From a virus, in the IMG/VR virus record IMGVR_UViG_3300025669_000021, positions 1-64,000 of that record: a DNA stretch of 64,000 nt; one strand, given 5' to 3'. A program made the position numbers and the translations under genes. The notes beneath the pieces are model-generated. The model searched no databases and was not told the origin of the DNA. It worked only from the letters and a program-made list of their open reading frames with translations. How positions within the stretch are numbered: position 1 is the first letter of the stretch; each line of letters starts with the position of its first letter. Below, piece by piece: positions 23,199 to 31,196 of the stretch.

Positions 23199-23411
23199 TT
23201 AGTCTTCTGGTCGTAGGTGCGCGTTGATGAAGTCCACCGCTTCGTTAGATAACTCGTTAAGCCTCTCGTCGCTAGTGGCCTGGATCTCCTTGCCTTGGGT
23301 GTTGTCGTAAAGTTCAATGCCTATATCGTCTACGATTGGAGCAGTGAAGGCGAAAGTCCACTTGCCATCTTTATATTGCAGCCATACCTTTGCCGTAGCT
23401 TCGATGCTCAT
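23199..23411 (-). CDS. Small hypothetical protein
   Basis: A 70-residue acidic protein with two strands (TAKVWLQYKDGKWTFAF) and a C-terminal helix (DERLNELSNEAVDFINAHL). Start overlaps the upstream gene by four bases. Function unknown. Confidence 0.6.
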   Translation of the reverse strand: MSIEATAKVWLQYKDGKWTFAFTAPIVDDIGIELYDNTQGKEIQATSDERLNELSNEAVDFINAHLRPED

Positions 23412-24310
23412 ACCGTTGCCTCTTTGATTGCTGCCGCCATGATATTGAACAGGTGGAAGTCTTTTCTAACAGTGAACTTCTTGCTACGGCATATAATCGA
23501 CTGGACTTCCTCTAGCGTTGCCAGAAGTGTAGGAGCAGCCGCCCTTTGCGCATCACTGGCATCAGAGCAGCCTTTACACATCCCTACACTGCTCTGATAC
23601 ATCGCCTGTATTCGGAGAGGAGTCTGACACTCGCTGCAATACCCTATTTCCTCGTCAGACTTTGGGTAGTGATTTACTTCATCTATGGAATCACACCAAG
23701 CCTCATACCTCTTTGCAGCCTCAAGAGCTAATGCGCTCTTGGCTCTGTACCGATCTCCCATTTCTCGGTTGGCTCGTCTGTCAGCCTCTTGCATTAGCTC
23801 TCTTCTCTTTGCGATGAATTCCCGCAGAGCAATACGAGAAGCATCCTTCTTTTCTAGGTAGTCACGCTCTGCTTCCTGCTTGGCTGCAAACCTTTTGGCG
23901 TTTGCCTGTGTCCGTTCTAGCCACTTCTCTCCTATCTGCCAGCAATCAAAGGCTAGCTCATAGGTCTGCAACGCAAGCCGCAGGGACGTAGAATATACCT
24001 CACACCATTCATCAGATGATTCGTCAGCTTCATGCCTAGTAGGGTATTCCGATAGCCATTCATCATCATTATTTGAATCTACGCCTAGAATGTATATCCT
24101 TCCTTCTTCTGGAAGAATGACCTCTATCCAGAAATCATCGAGCACCTTGATAGGAACTGTCCCGTGGAATAGATCAAGAGCTACCTCTGAGATCTCCTCC
24201 CTTGGAGTATCGTCTGGAATCTCTATCTGATACTCCCCTGCAACATCCTTGTCATAAATATGCAGTTCGCTTGTCGGTTTATCCGTCTGTAATCTTACTT
24301 TGATCTTCAC
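23408..24310 (-). CDS. Hypothetical protein with coiled coil and zinc ribbon
   Basis: A 300-residue protein. The first 90 residues are strand-rich; residues 125-205 are a long charged helix (ERDYLEKKDASRIALREFIA) likely to be coiled coil; near 223 a YCSECQTPL...MCKGCSD pair of CxxC motifs forms a zinc ribbon. Four-base overlaps on both sides keep it in the operon. No enzyme motif recognised. Confidence 0.65.
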   Translation of the reverse strand: MKIKVRLQTDKPTSELHIYDKDVAGEYQIEIPDDTPREEISEVALDLFHGTVPIKVLDDFWIEVILPEEGRIYILGVDSNNDDEWLSEYPTRHEADESSDEWCEVYSTSLRLALQTYELAFDCWQIGEKWLERTQANAKRFAAKQEAERDYLEKKDASRIALREFIAKRRELMQEADRRANREMGDRYRAKSALALEAAKRYEAWCDSIDEVNHYPKSDEEIGYCSECQTPLRIQAMYQSSVGMCKGCSDASDAQRAAAPTLLATLEEVQSIICRSKKFTVRKDFHLFNIMAAAIKEATV

Positions 24311-24633
24311 GCTGTCACCTTTAGGTTGGGGTGGTTACGTTGTGCCGAGGTAGTGTGCCAGTTGTTCTTGATCGTCTCGCGTGACCAATCGTCACCGTGC
24401 TCAAGTATCTCAGACTCAAACAGGACGAATGGGATGCACCAGTCGCAGTCCTCTTCGAACCATTCGGTAGAGCCGAGCCAGTTGGTTTCCTTTGTCAATA
24501 CCGGTACAAGGTCTTGGTGTGCCTTGTCCAGATGGATGCCGCCGTGTCCTGACGTAGTTACTGATGTGATTCCAGGTGCGAGTTCTTTAACTGTCTGTGC
24601 TGGGCCCCATGGTGTGTGTGATCCTGTCTTCAT
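24307..24633 (-). CDS. DUF7007-like protein
   Basis: A 108-residue protein with TPWGPAQTVKELAPGI, TTSGHGGIHLD, then WFEEDCDWCIPF, the pattern of DUF7007 proteins found on plasmids and phages. Function unknown; occurrence alongside DUF6908-like genes suggests a shared accessory module. Overlaps the following gene by four bases. Confidence 0.6.
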   Translation of the reverse strand: MKTGSHTPWGPAQTVKELAPGITSVTTSGHGGIHLDKAHQDLVPVLTKETNWLGSTEWFEEDCDWCIPFVLFESEILEHGDDWSRETIKNNWHTTSAQRNHPNLKVTA

Positions 24634-24713
24634 GCTTTCCCCTTTGTGCTGTACTTGTTTCTGAGATATAGCCCCGCGACTGCGTAGGCTGTGAGTATTG
24701 CTAGAAGTTCCAT
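24630..24713 (-). CDS. 27-residue predicted membrane peptide
   Basis: MELLAILTAYAVAGLYLRNK plus a basic tail: one hydrophobic helix then positive charges. GAGGGAAGGG lies upstream and the stop overlaps the next start (ATGA), which supports translation in spite of the length. Unknown role. Confidence 0.45.
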   Translation of the reverse strand: MELLAILTAYAVAGLYLRNKYSTKGKA

Positions 24714-24715
24714 TG

Positions 24716-24814
24716 TTATGCCCTTCCCTCTAGTTTAAGCATTACTCGGTCATTATCGATCGCTTGCAGGACTGCGGCGAATGCGTCAGACCTTGAACCT
24801 GACCGATCGGCCAT
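24716..24814 (-). CDS. Possible 32-residue protein
   Basis: A short frame (MADRSGSRSDAFAAVLQAID then NDRVMLKLEGRA) that ends two bases before the membrane peptide start. No clear ribosome site. Kept only because it fits the operon spacing. Confidence 0.3.
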   Translation of the reverse strand: MADRSGSRSDAFAAVLQAIDNDRVMLKLEGRA

Positions 24815-24901
24815 TATCACTGTCTGAGGGTTTGTGCTGCCACTGAGCTTGTCCTGCCATTAATTCTCGCTTAATGTGGCTGTGTCTTTCATATCTATCC
24901 C

Positions 24902-25069
24902 CTATGCTGCTCGGAGTGAATCTAGCTTGAGCTCTGCGAGTCTGATGTTCTCGGAATAGACAGGCTTGCCGAGGAGACGGGTGAGCTCTCCGTTCCGTGC
25001 CAGATCCTTCTTGGCTTTTCTGATGATCTTCTGCAACCGTCTGATGTTCCTTAGCTCCTTGATCTTCAT
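24902..25069 (-). CDS. Small helical protein, first gene of the leftward operon
   Basis: A 55-residue basic helical protein (MKIKELRNIRRLQKIIRKAK...) with a good AAGGAGAGGC ribosome site ahead of ATG 25069. It is the promoter-proximal gene of the minus-strand island. Unknown function; the density of Lys/Arg suggests nucleic-acid contact. Confidence 0.55.
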   Translation of the reverse strand: MKIKELRNIRRLQKIIRKAKKDLARNGELTRLLGKPVYSENIRLAELKLDSLRAA

Positions 25070-25111
25070 GCCTCTCCTTGTTTCGTGCTGCTATCGTTGT
25101 TCCATACTGTA

Positions 25112-25140
25112 ACCATACGAGAATCATACACTATTGCAAA
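25112..25140 (-). promoter_or_regulatory. Candidate sigma70-type promoter of the leftward operon
   Basis: Reading the minus strand, TTTGCA (25140-25135) and TATGGT (25117-25112) are separated by 17 bases, 43 bases before the first leftward gene. The region is AT-rich compared with its surroundings. A second overlapping choice, TTTACT with TATGAT at 16 bases, exists. Not tested. Confidence 0.4.
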
Positions 25141-25204
25141 CCAAAGTAAACCACTAAATGCAATAAAGTGAAGAAAGATCTGGAGCGTTGAAAGGGAGTG
25201 TGTA

Positions 25205-25236
25205 AAATAATACAACATTAGGGGAACAAGGGGCTC
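25205..25236 (+). promoter_or_regulatory. Promoter-like duplicated element, copy 1
   Basis: AAATAATACAACATTAGGGG then AACAAGGGGCTC, 20 bases before ATG 25257. A close second copy lies at 26625-26657, also upstream of a rightward gene. TAATAC followed by a GGGG run recalls single-subunit phage RNA polymerase promoters, but the spacing is shorter than in T7 and no such polymerase is in the window. Confidence 0.5.
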
Positions 25237-25256
25237 AGTGTAGTAGTAGGAGAAGA

Positions 25257-25829
25257 ATGGCAGATCCAAGACCTATCATGCAGATGCAGACGAGCATCAC
25301 ACACAATCTCACTATCCCAGGCCTTCGTACTTGGCTCCGAAGATCACTCGACGCTATCCAGGATCAACTCCCAGACACCGGCAGACCCCAGAGCTTCACA
25401 CAAGATGTCTACCTCGTAGTATCCTCCCCCGCGAATCCAGACCCTACCGCTGACATCCCCCAACGCTCCGAACTGCCCCACGGCAGAATGGTCGAGTTGA
25501 TCTCAGAGATGCCCAACAGCAAGACACCGCTATCTGGCGTAGAGGCTGATTTCGCCCTCCAAGCCCATGGTCAAGGATGGACTGTATCCAAGAAGGGTTG
25601 GCCTGACTTCTTCCTTACTCGCCCCATATCCGAATCAGAAGAGCCACGCTGCGAAATAGCCTGTGTCGAGCTCATGCCTCGCAGAACACGCCGACTACGC
25701 AAGCACCAGAGAGCCGTAATGCTTGCCCTAGCCTCTTATGGTGTTCCCTGCTACCGCTGGGCCCCATCGTCCGGTTACGACCGTATAGGCCTAATACAGC
25801 CCCAAACCGAGGAAATACCCGCAAAATGA
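25257..25829 (+). CDS. VRR-NUC-like protein with altered active site
   Basis: A 190-residue protein whose second half looks like a VRR-NUC/PD-(D/E)XK nuclease: EADFALQAHGQGW, KKGWPDFFL near residue 115 (Asp), ACVELMP near 136, then RLRKHQRAVMLALASYGVPC. The usual E-x-K is E-L-M here, so the catalytic Lys is missing or moved. It may be inactive or only bind DNA. Starts after GTAGGAGAAG and overlaps the next gene (ATGA). Confidence 0.5.
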   Translation: MADPRPIMQMQTSITHNLTIPGLRTWLRRSLDAIQDQLPDTGRPQSFTQDVYLVVSSPANPDPTADIPQRSELPHGRMVELISEMPNSKTPLSGVEADFALQAHGQGWTVSKKGWPDFFLTRPISESEEPRCEIACVELMPRRTRRLRKHQRAVMLALASYGVPCYRWAPSSGYDRIGLIQPQTEEIPAK

Positions 25830-26326
25830 GCAGAAACCCAGCAATAGAGCCCGTTGGCCCGTCAATGGTCATCTCCGGTGACAACTCCGGTCCTGTCTGG
25901 CCTCTTGGTAGGCCTGTCTCTTGGGTATCGTCGGGTGGTATCGGGAAAGCTGCAAGATCGGAAAAGGTAGAGCATGGCATACTCCTCGCAATAGACAAAG
26001 ATGCTGACTTCTATTTAGAGCGGCCAGACGGATCTGTTGCGCTTGTCGGTTGTACTTCCTGCCGATTCACGGACAGCGACCAGCCGCCCTCGGTAGAGAA
26101 TGGACAAGGTTGCCACAACTGTCTGGCCTCAAAATGCCCCAAGACCACATACTCCGAAGTCTGCGACAAATGGGAGCCAGAGCCCGAAGCCTCCAGCCGA
26201 CAATGTGATGAGTGCTGGAAGGACGGTAAGCGCGTCTGCCCTCATAAAGATCCGACCCACGCCACAGACGAGAACGACAACACAGAGGCGTACAACTGCA
26301 CCGATTTCGGGGAGTGCCCATTCTAA
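25826..26326 (+). CDS. Cys-rich hypothetical protein
   Basis: A 166-residue protein. Residues 1-70 are Gly/Pro-rich; from 75 on there are ten Cys in pairs (CTSCRF, CHNCLASKCP, CDECWKDGKRVCPH, ending CTDFGECPF), indicating two zinc-binding units. Coupled on both sides (ATGA and TAATG). Unknown function. Confidence 0.6.
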   Translation: MSRNPAIEPVGPSMVISGDNSGPVWPLGRPVSWVSSGGIGKAARSEKVEHGILLAIDKDADFYLERPDGSVALVGCTSCRFTDSDQPPSVENGQGCHNCLASKCPKTTYSEVCDKWEPEPEASSRQCDECWKDGKRVCPHKDPTHATDENDNTEAYNCTDFGECPF

Positions 26327-26499
26327 TGCAAGACCACGAAACAAGGAAACGGCTGCGAGCCATCCGAGACGAGTTGACTTCCATCCGCTTTGCCGTGTGG
26401 GTTGTCGCTGTCTACGCCATATCTGAGATCATGGCTATCGTGTTCCCTGCTATAGCACAAGGGCTCTTTCACCTAGTCAACTTCGTGGTGCCTCTATGA
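26326..26499 (+). CDS. Small single-pass membrane protein
   Basis: A 57-residue protein: a basic helix (HETRKRLRAIRDEL) followed by a hydrophobic segment of about 30 residues (AVWVVAVYAISEIMAIVF...). ATG 26326 overlaps the preceding stop (TAATG). Could be holin-like or an envelope-targeted protein; context does not decide. Confidence 0.5.
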   Translation: MQDHETRKRLRAIRDELTSIRFAVWVVAVYAISEIMAIVFPAIAQGLFHLVNFVVPL

Positions 26500-26624
26500 C
26501 ATATCCCCCAGAATCCACCAGTCTACCCCTGTACAATCACAAGCGCCTTCTCATTCAAACCCCGTGTAGGCCCTCTCAGGACGTTTACGCTAATAAAACA
26601 AGCACAGTTACAACCAACTGCAGC

Positions 26625-26657
26625 AAATAATGCAACATCAGGGGAATATAGGGGCTC
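26625..26657 (+). promoter_or_regulatory. Promoter-like duplicated element, copy 2
   Basis: AAATAATGCAACATCAGGGG then AATATAGGGGCTC, 40 bases before the small terminase gene at 26698. It differs from copy 1 by two substitutions in the first 20 bases and one inserted base. The other 165 bases of this gap show nothing further. Confidence 0.5.
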
Positions 26658-26697
26658 CGGGGTATATCACTAAGAGAATAGGGAGATATTAGGATTC

Positions 26698-27336
26698 ATG
26701 GCTAAATCAGACAACAATCTACCTGCTAATACCGATAGCAACTCCCAAGACTCCAACAACTCCAGTCTCACAGAAAAAAACACCCCTGCCTTCGACATCA
26801 ACCTGCTTGTTAAAAAGACTCATAAACCCCTTGCTACCAGATTAAAGAGGTATTTGACTCACGCCACGCCTCGCGTACGCGCCCGAACAGCACACTTCCT
26901 ATGGCTGACTGCACAGGGCATGACATTCAAGAAAGCGGCTGCAGAGGCCGAGATCGGTTGGGCACAGCTCCAGTCATTAAAGGCACATAATCCAGGCTTT
27001 TGGGAGATTTACGAGGTATCGCGCGAATGTATGAGGGCAGTGCAGCTTCATGAGATGGAAGACGCCTTGCATGAGAGAGGCACAGTGGGCTGGGAGGAGA
27101 AGATCTATCGCAATGGCGTCTTCGCCGGGGTAATCCGCAGATACTCGGACAAATGCCTAGAGCTCTCTCTAAAGGCTAACGATCCCAAGTACAAGGACAA
27201 GGCAGACATCAAGATCAATGTCGGAGCCAAGATCAGCTTCACCTCGATAGGCGTCGATCACTCCGCACAACAGACAATCAACGTCGAAGCCGAGGAAACT
27301 GGGTCAAATACGGGTCAAGATGATGAAGAAGAGTAA
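26698..27336 (+). CDS. Terminase small subunit (second packaging module)
   Basis: A 212-residue protein. Residues 1-45 are a disordered Asn/Ser tail; 55-115 form a helix-turn-helix (TAQGMTFKKAAAEAEIGWAQ); then the small-terminase pattern ALHERGTVGWEEKIYRNG followed by IRRYSDKCLELSLKANDPKY. It would bind the pac/cos region and recruit the large subunit at 35016, although that gene is 8 kb away with many small genes between. Unrelated to the Nu1-like protein at 103. Confidence 0.7.
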   Translation: MAKSDNNLPANTDSNSQDSNNSSLTEKNTPAFDINLLVKKTHKPLATRLKRYLTHATPRVRARTAHFLWLTAQGMTFKKAAAEAEIGWAQLQSLKAHNPGFWEIYEVSRECMRAVQLHEMEDALHERGTVGWEEKIYRNGVFAGVIRRYSDKCLELSLKANDPKYKDKADIKINVGAKISFTSIGVDHSAQQTINVEAEETGSNTGQDDEEE

Positions 27337-28099
27337 AACACTAAGGAATAGCAGCACGGTGCATGGATTAGGAATCCGTGTACCATCATCTAAAGGAGAG
27401 ACAGGGGGAGAGCACGGCGAGATCAAAGGAGCCAGATTACTAGAGGCACTAAAACGAGCAGCGGCAAAAACAAAACACAATACGAAGGGGGGGGCGGGAC
27501 CATTCGCGCTTCGACCCCCACCCGCTAATAATATCTCCCCTTTACACGCGCGGTTTCCTGATAATTTATTTCCCAAGCTGGGGTACAGTATTTTTTCTAA
27601 GTTGACAGAAATTGGCACGGAAGATGAGGGGGATAGGAAGGATAAGGTTCGGATAGGCAAGGTTCCAAAAATTTCGATCAGAGAGTCTGTTGCGGCGCCG
27701 GGGTCAGAGTTTTGTGGAGAGAGTACCTTTGAGTCGGTAATGCGTCTGTCTGCAGAAAGAGAGGAGTCTGAAAAAATTCGACCAGCGGATAGTCTTGGGG
27801 GGGTGGGCCGCTTGAGGGACATTCTCTGTGATATGGAAGTACCGGCGTCTGATGCCTTGCAGGACGAATTATGTGCGCTTGAGCAGAAATTGGCTGATTC
27901 CGTGGACGGTTGCTGCCCGAAGTGCGGTTCTCAGTGGATGTACGATATTTTGCGGAAGAGTCCCTGCCCGTGCCGCGTGTGTTCTGATTGTAGCTACATG
28001 GAGCGATACGCCTTCTGGATGTACGGAGTTGATTTTCACAGCAAGTGGGTGGAGTATGTTCCCGAGAGCCCCGCGTTGGCCGGCATGGACTGGCGATAG
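27320..28099 (+). CDS. Hypothetical protein with C-terminal zinc ribbon
   Basis: A 259-residue protein. The first 150 residues are low-complexity and partly basic; an eight-G run lies at about 27487. Residues 190-235 carry CCPKCGSQWMY and CPCRVCSDCSY, a clear zinc ribbon. The ATG overlaps the small terminase end by 17 bases. The next frame begins with another CDSC just after the stop, so a frameshift joining the two cannot be excluded. The first half may be mis-started. Confidence 0.5.
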   Translation: MMKKSKTLRNSSTVHGLGIRVPSSKGETGGEHGEIKGARLLEALKRAAAKTKHNTKGGAGPFALRPPPANNISPLHARFPDNLFPKLGYSIFSKLTEIGTEDEGDRKDKVRIGKVPKISIRESVAAPGSEFCGESTFESVMRLSAEREESEKIRPADSLGGVGRLRDILCDMEVPASDALQDELCALEQKLADSVDGCCPKCGSQWMYDILRKSPCPCRVCSDCSYMERYAFWMYGVDFHSKWVEYVPESPALAGMDWR

Positions 28100-29934
28100 G
28101 AGAACCTTGCGATTCGTGCGATATGCACTATTTCAATCCTGGGAACGTGAAGGAGCGTAGGGATATTTTCGGAAGGGGTATGTCTGCGGGGATGAGGGAT
28201 TTGTTGCCTGGGATGGGGCGCTTGGATAGTTACGAGCTATATCAGTCGGATATGCGGTCAAAGATGCAGTATGAGCCCGTGACGTACCCGAGCGCGGATC
28301 TGAGTGGAGTGATTCCTGAGAGTGATCGGACAATACTGTATCCTGGCCTTCCTGGGCACGATTGCGGGAAATTGTTCGGTATCAGTCAGACGTATGGGTA
28401 TATACCAACGAGTGAGCGGCATAGAGAAGAACTGTTGAAAAATGGGGGTTATGAGATGAAGTTGCATTTGAATGGTCACGAAGAAGCGCTAATGGCCTTT
28501 ATGAAATTGGAACCTACCGGCGAATTCCGCAACCCGAAGCGTGGGGAGCCGTTTTTCCATGAGAAGACTAGGCTTATCGTGTCATCCTTGGAGGATACTT
28601 ACATTCCTCGGTTCATTCTGAGGCGCGTGGAAGAGAAAGAGACATTCAACTGCTCAACCTGCGCGAATGCGGCCCTGGACCGGTATTACTGCATGACGAA
28701 GGAGATACCCTACGAGCGTGGCGCTACTTCCGAGTCGATGAATTGCAGGAAATACCGGCATTTTCGGACCAATGAGATGCAGTTCCCAGCGGAAGCGGAG
28801 CCCGTTCCTGATGTTGTGGAGATCACCTGCAGCGAATACAGCGTTCAGAATCGCGGAGAAAAGGTTTTGTTTTGCCATCCTACCCATAGGCAATATCTTC
28901 ACAAGGGGTTGTTAAGTTTCAGTGACGGCAGGAAGGATCGGTCTTGGGGCGAAGCTCGGACTTTAGATGTAATAGACGATGAAGATGAAGCTACCATGCG
29001 AAAAGTGTTAGAAAGCCTGGAGGGTGGCGTTGTCGTAAACGATCTCCGGACAGCGAAAGAGCCAGAGAAAGGTATGTGGGTTCCAGCGATCGGAGAGCGG
29101 TTCCGGATTATACCAGGAATAGGTACAGGAAACATCTATCGGCGTATTGAGCCTAAACACTGGGAAGAGGTTGAAGGTATGCTCCTGGCTTCCTGCGATG
29201 GAACTAAGGTAAACTTCTCTTTTGACCGTAGAGGGATGCTTGACCAGTTTGAGGAGGTTGTCGACGCTCCAGATGCCGGTGAGAAACTTGATTGCGGTCC
29301 CGGCAAAGATATATTCGTAGACAAGACTCCTGCGGCCTGTATTGGTGATGACGGCGTATTGCGCTGCCATAAACAATCCGAGGAGATCAAGCGACTGAGG
29401 GACGATAATCACCACCTTCTCACCAAGGGCCAGGAGCTACACGATAAGAACGTGATGCTGGATTCGAACAACAGGAAGATGTCCGAACTGTTGGCTATCC
29501 CAGTAGACACGACAGACTGCTTGAACTGCAGCCAGTCAAAGGAAGTGCGGCGGTTGGCTGACGAGAATGTAGCTCTGAAAAAGGTAATGGAAGATACTAG
29601 GCTCAAGTGTCTGGCCTGTGGTTTGTCCCATGGTTGCACTGTCAGTAGTCTCCAGAGAGAGTTGACCAAAGCTGTCGAAGAGGGCCGCAAGGACTACGAT
29701 GGTATGCGAGATATGCAGCGCAAGTTCATCAAGGCCGACCATGAACTACGGGAGTTGAAGGAGTCCCTAGCCGGTAATAGTGAAGATGATGTGTGCGGCC
29801 GTTATGGGTGCAAAGGGGTTATGGCTTACCCTTCTCCGCGTAATTGCACTTGTCATACTGGAAATGCTCCTTGCGGGGCGTGTACTGAGGTAGTGCTGAC
29901 GTGTTCTGAGTGCGGTTTTGAGGTTAATACATGA
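28045..29934 (+). CDS. Large Cys-rich coiled-coil protein, function unknown
   Basis: A 629-residue protein with several Cys pairs: PCDSCD near residue 22, CSTCAN, CMTKEI, CLNCSQ near 490, CLACGLSHGC near 525, and a C-terminal CGRYGC...CGAC...CSECG zinc region. Residues 450-580 alternate Leu heptads and charges, a coiled coil. GTG 28045 is the first start but lacks a ribosome site; ATG 28123 would lose the first CxxC. Not recognised. Ends in an ATGA overlap. Confidence 0.6.
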   Translation: MGGVCSREPRVGRHGLAIGEPCDSCDMHYFNPGNVKERRDIFGRGMSAGMRDLLPGMGRLDSYELYQSDMRSKMQYEPVTYPSADLSGVIPESDRTILYPGLPGHDCGKLFGISQTYGYIPTSERHREELLKNGGYEMKLHLNGHEEALMAFMKLEPTGEFRNPKRGEPFFHEKTRLIVSSLEDTYIPRFILRRVEEKETFNCSTCANAALDRYYCMTKEIPYERGATSESMNCRKYRHFRTNEMQFPAEAEPVPDVVEITCSEYSVQNRGEKVLFCHPTHRQYLHKGLLSFSDGRKDRSWGEARTLDVIDDEDEATMRKVLESLEGGVVVNDLRTAKEPEKGMWVPAIGERFRIIPGIGTGNIYRRIEPKHWEEVEGMLLASCDGTKVNFSFDRRGMLDQFEEVVDAPDAGEKLDCGPGKDIFVDKTPAACIGDDGVLRCHKQSEEIKRLRDDNHHLLTKGQELHDKNVMLDSNNRKMSELLAIPVDTTDCLNCSQSKEVRRLADENVALKKVMEDTRLKCLACGLSHGCTVSSLQRELTKAVEEGRKDYDGMRDMQRKFIKADHELRELKESLAGNSEDDVCGRYGCKGVMAYPSPRNCTCHTGNAPCGACTEVVLTCSECGFEVNT

Positions 29935-30200
29935 GGCGAAAACACCAGTTTAACGGGGCGTGGCCTATCGGGCACTGCCTCCATTGTCACCAAGTCACGG
30001 GACTGGATACGTGGCAGATCAAGGAGATGCACCCTTCTATGGCCGAGTGTCATGCTTCTACAGCCCCCAGGATGGGTTTCTGGGAGTATCTAACTGCCCG
30101 GGTGAACTGTCTATCGCAATATGCTGGAGAAGAACCTGACAATACAACTGAGAGTGCTCCTGTGTGCGCTCCGTGGGTGAGAGATGGGTTTTTATGCTAG
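29931..30200 (+). CDS. Small Cys/His protein
   Basis: An 89-residue protein with GHCLHCHQVTG near residue 14 and further Cys/His (AECHAS), a possible zinc site. The start overlaps the preceding stop (ATGA). Function unknown. Confidence 0.55.
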   Translation: MRRKHQFNGAWPIGHCLHCHQVTGLDTWQIKEMHPSMAECHASTAPRMGFWEYLTARVNCLSQYAGEEPDNTTESAPVCAPWVRDGFLC

Positions 30201-30382
30201 AATGTAACCTATGCGGTGACAACTACGATGAAGACATTGAGCCCGGGAGCAAGCTTGAGGGTGTCCAGATGAATGATGTAGGAGATATATCGACGGTGGA
30301 TGCCCACCTATGCCGAATTTGTACCGGACTGATTGTCTGCCAGATGGTATCAACGCCCAGTGACGGAAAGGTTATACTGTAA
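30194..30382 (+). CDS. Small zinc-ribbon protein
   Basis: A 62-residue protein, MLECNLCGDNYDED..., with CNLC and CRIC about 35 residues apart, the layout of a simple zinc ribbon. ATG 30194 overlaps the previous gene by seven bases; the longer frame is a shadow. Stop overlaps the next start (TAATG). Confidence 0.6.
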   Translation: MLECNLCGDNYDEDIEPGSKLEGVQMNDVGDISTVDAHLCRICTGLIVCQMVSTPSDGKVIL

Positions 30383-30561
30383 TGCCGGCGATTCCGCGAA
30401 CAATTCAGGATGTCGACAAGGATATCAAGAATCGCAGTGACCGGCTTGAACGATGCCGGCACGGGGATCAAGCGAATGGTCTACGTAAAGAGATCGACCG
30501 TTTTCTTGATGAAAGGTTAGAATTGATGAGGAGGAACACTGATGTCGTTGCCGCCAGATGA
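30382..30561 (+). CDS. 59-residue helical protein
   Basis: A short charged helical protein (MPAIPRTIQDVDKDIKNRSD..., RKEIDRFLDERLELMRR). It fills the gap between two genes exactly: TAATG at its start and a 20-base overlap with the next gene, whose ribosome site GAGGAGG lies inside it. Predicted coiled coil; unknown function. Confidence 0.55.
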   Translation: MPAIPRTIQDVDKDIKNRSDRLERCRHGDQANGLRKEIDRFLDERLELMRRNTDVVAAR

Positions 30562-30886
30562 TAATGAATATACCAAGCACGTTCCTAACAACAGCGACAA
30601 GGGCCAGAAGTATCTATCTCTTATGATCAAGATTCAGGCTTTCTTACATGAGAATGGCTGTGACGCCAATAATGCCCTAGACATCTTCGCTACGCTGTTC
30701 GCCAATGTGGGATGCAAGCATAATGCCGACAAAGAACGGTTGAAGGCTGTAATGCTCGACACCATTGATGGGGTCTACAAGACCCAGGGGAGGATAAGAC
30801 CGCAATCCAATGCTGACGTTATCCCTCAAACTCTCGAGGACATTATGAATTCAGACACCTATCTAGGGGAAACATCAGATGGATAG
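30542..30886 (+). CDS. Small hypothetical protein
   Basis: A 114-residue helical protein (KYLSLMIKIQAFLHENGCDA, then ALDIFATLFANVGC) after a strong GAGGAGG site. Overlaps the following gene by eight bases. No motif recognised. Confidence 0.65.
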   Translation: MSLPPDDNEYTKHVPNNSDKGQKYLSLMIKIQAFLHENGCDANNALDIFATLFANVGCKHNADKERLKAVMLDTIDGVYKTQGRIRPQSNADVIPQTLEDIMNSDTYLGETSDG

Positions 30887-31196
30887 TAAACTACTCACCA
30901 CCATCATCTACGGCAAGATGACAACAGTACCAGGGCTTAACCCCATGCTCTCACTTGTGATGGACTCCTTTGAGCATATCGACAAGCTGGGGTGCAAACT
31001 ACGGGCCCCAGGCGGCGAAACACTGGTATGCGACAATGAGATCATCCTACATGGTCTTGAGAAGGTGCCGCATAATGACTATAATCGTATTGCCGATATC
31101 GTCTGGACGCAAATATCGATGAGAATAGATATCACCAAGATCAAGGTCTTTGGCGGTTGTGTTGTGGAAGATAAGTTCATATTTGGAGTGCTATGA
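30879..31196 (+). CDS. Small hypothetical protein
   Basis: A 105-residue protein with mixed alpha-beta character (LLTTIIYGKMTTVPGLN, GETLVCDNEIILHG, KIKVFGGCVVEDKFIFG). Overlaps both neighbours by a few bases. Function unknown. Confidence 0.6.
   Translation: MDSKLLTTIIYGKMTTVPGLNPMLSLVMDSFEHIDKLGCKLRAPGGETLVCDNEIILHGLEKVPHNDYNRIADIVWTQISMRIDITKIKVFGGCVVEDKFIFGVL

Noticed and set aside
27304-27822. Minus-strand frame of 172 codons
   Set aside because: Ser/Pro/Leu-rich shadow opposite the zinc-ribbon gene; no operon context.
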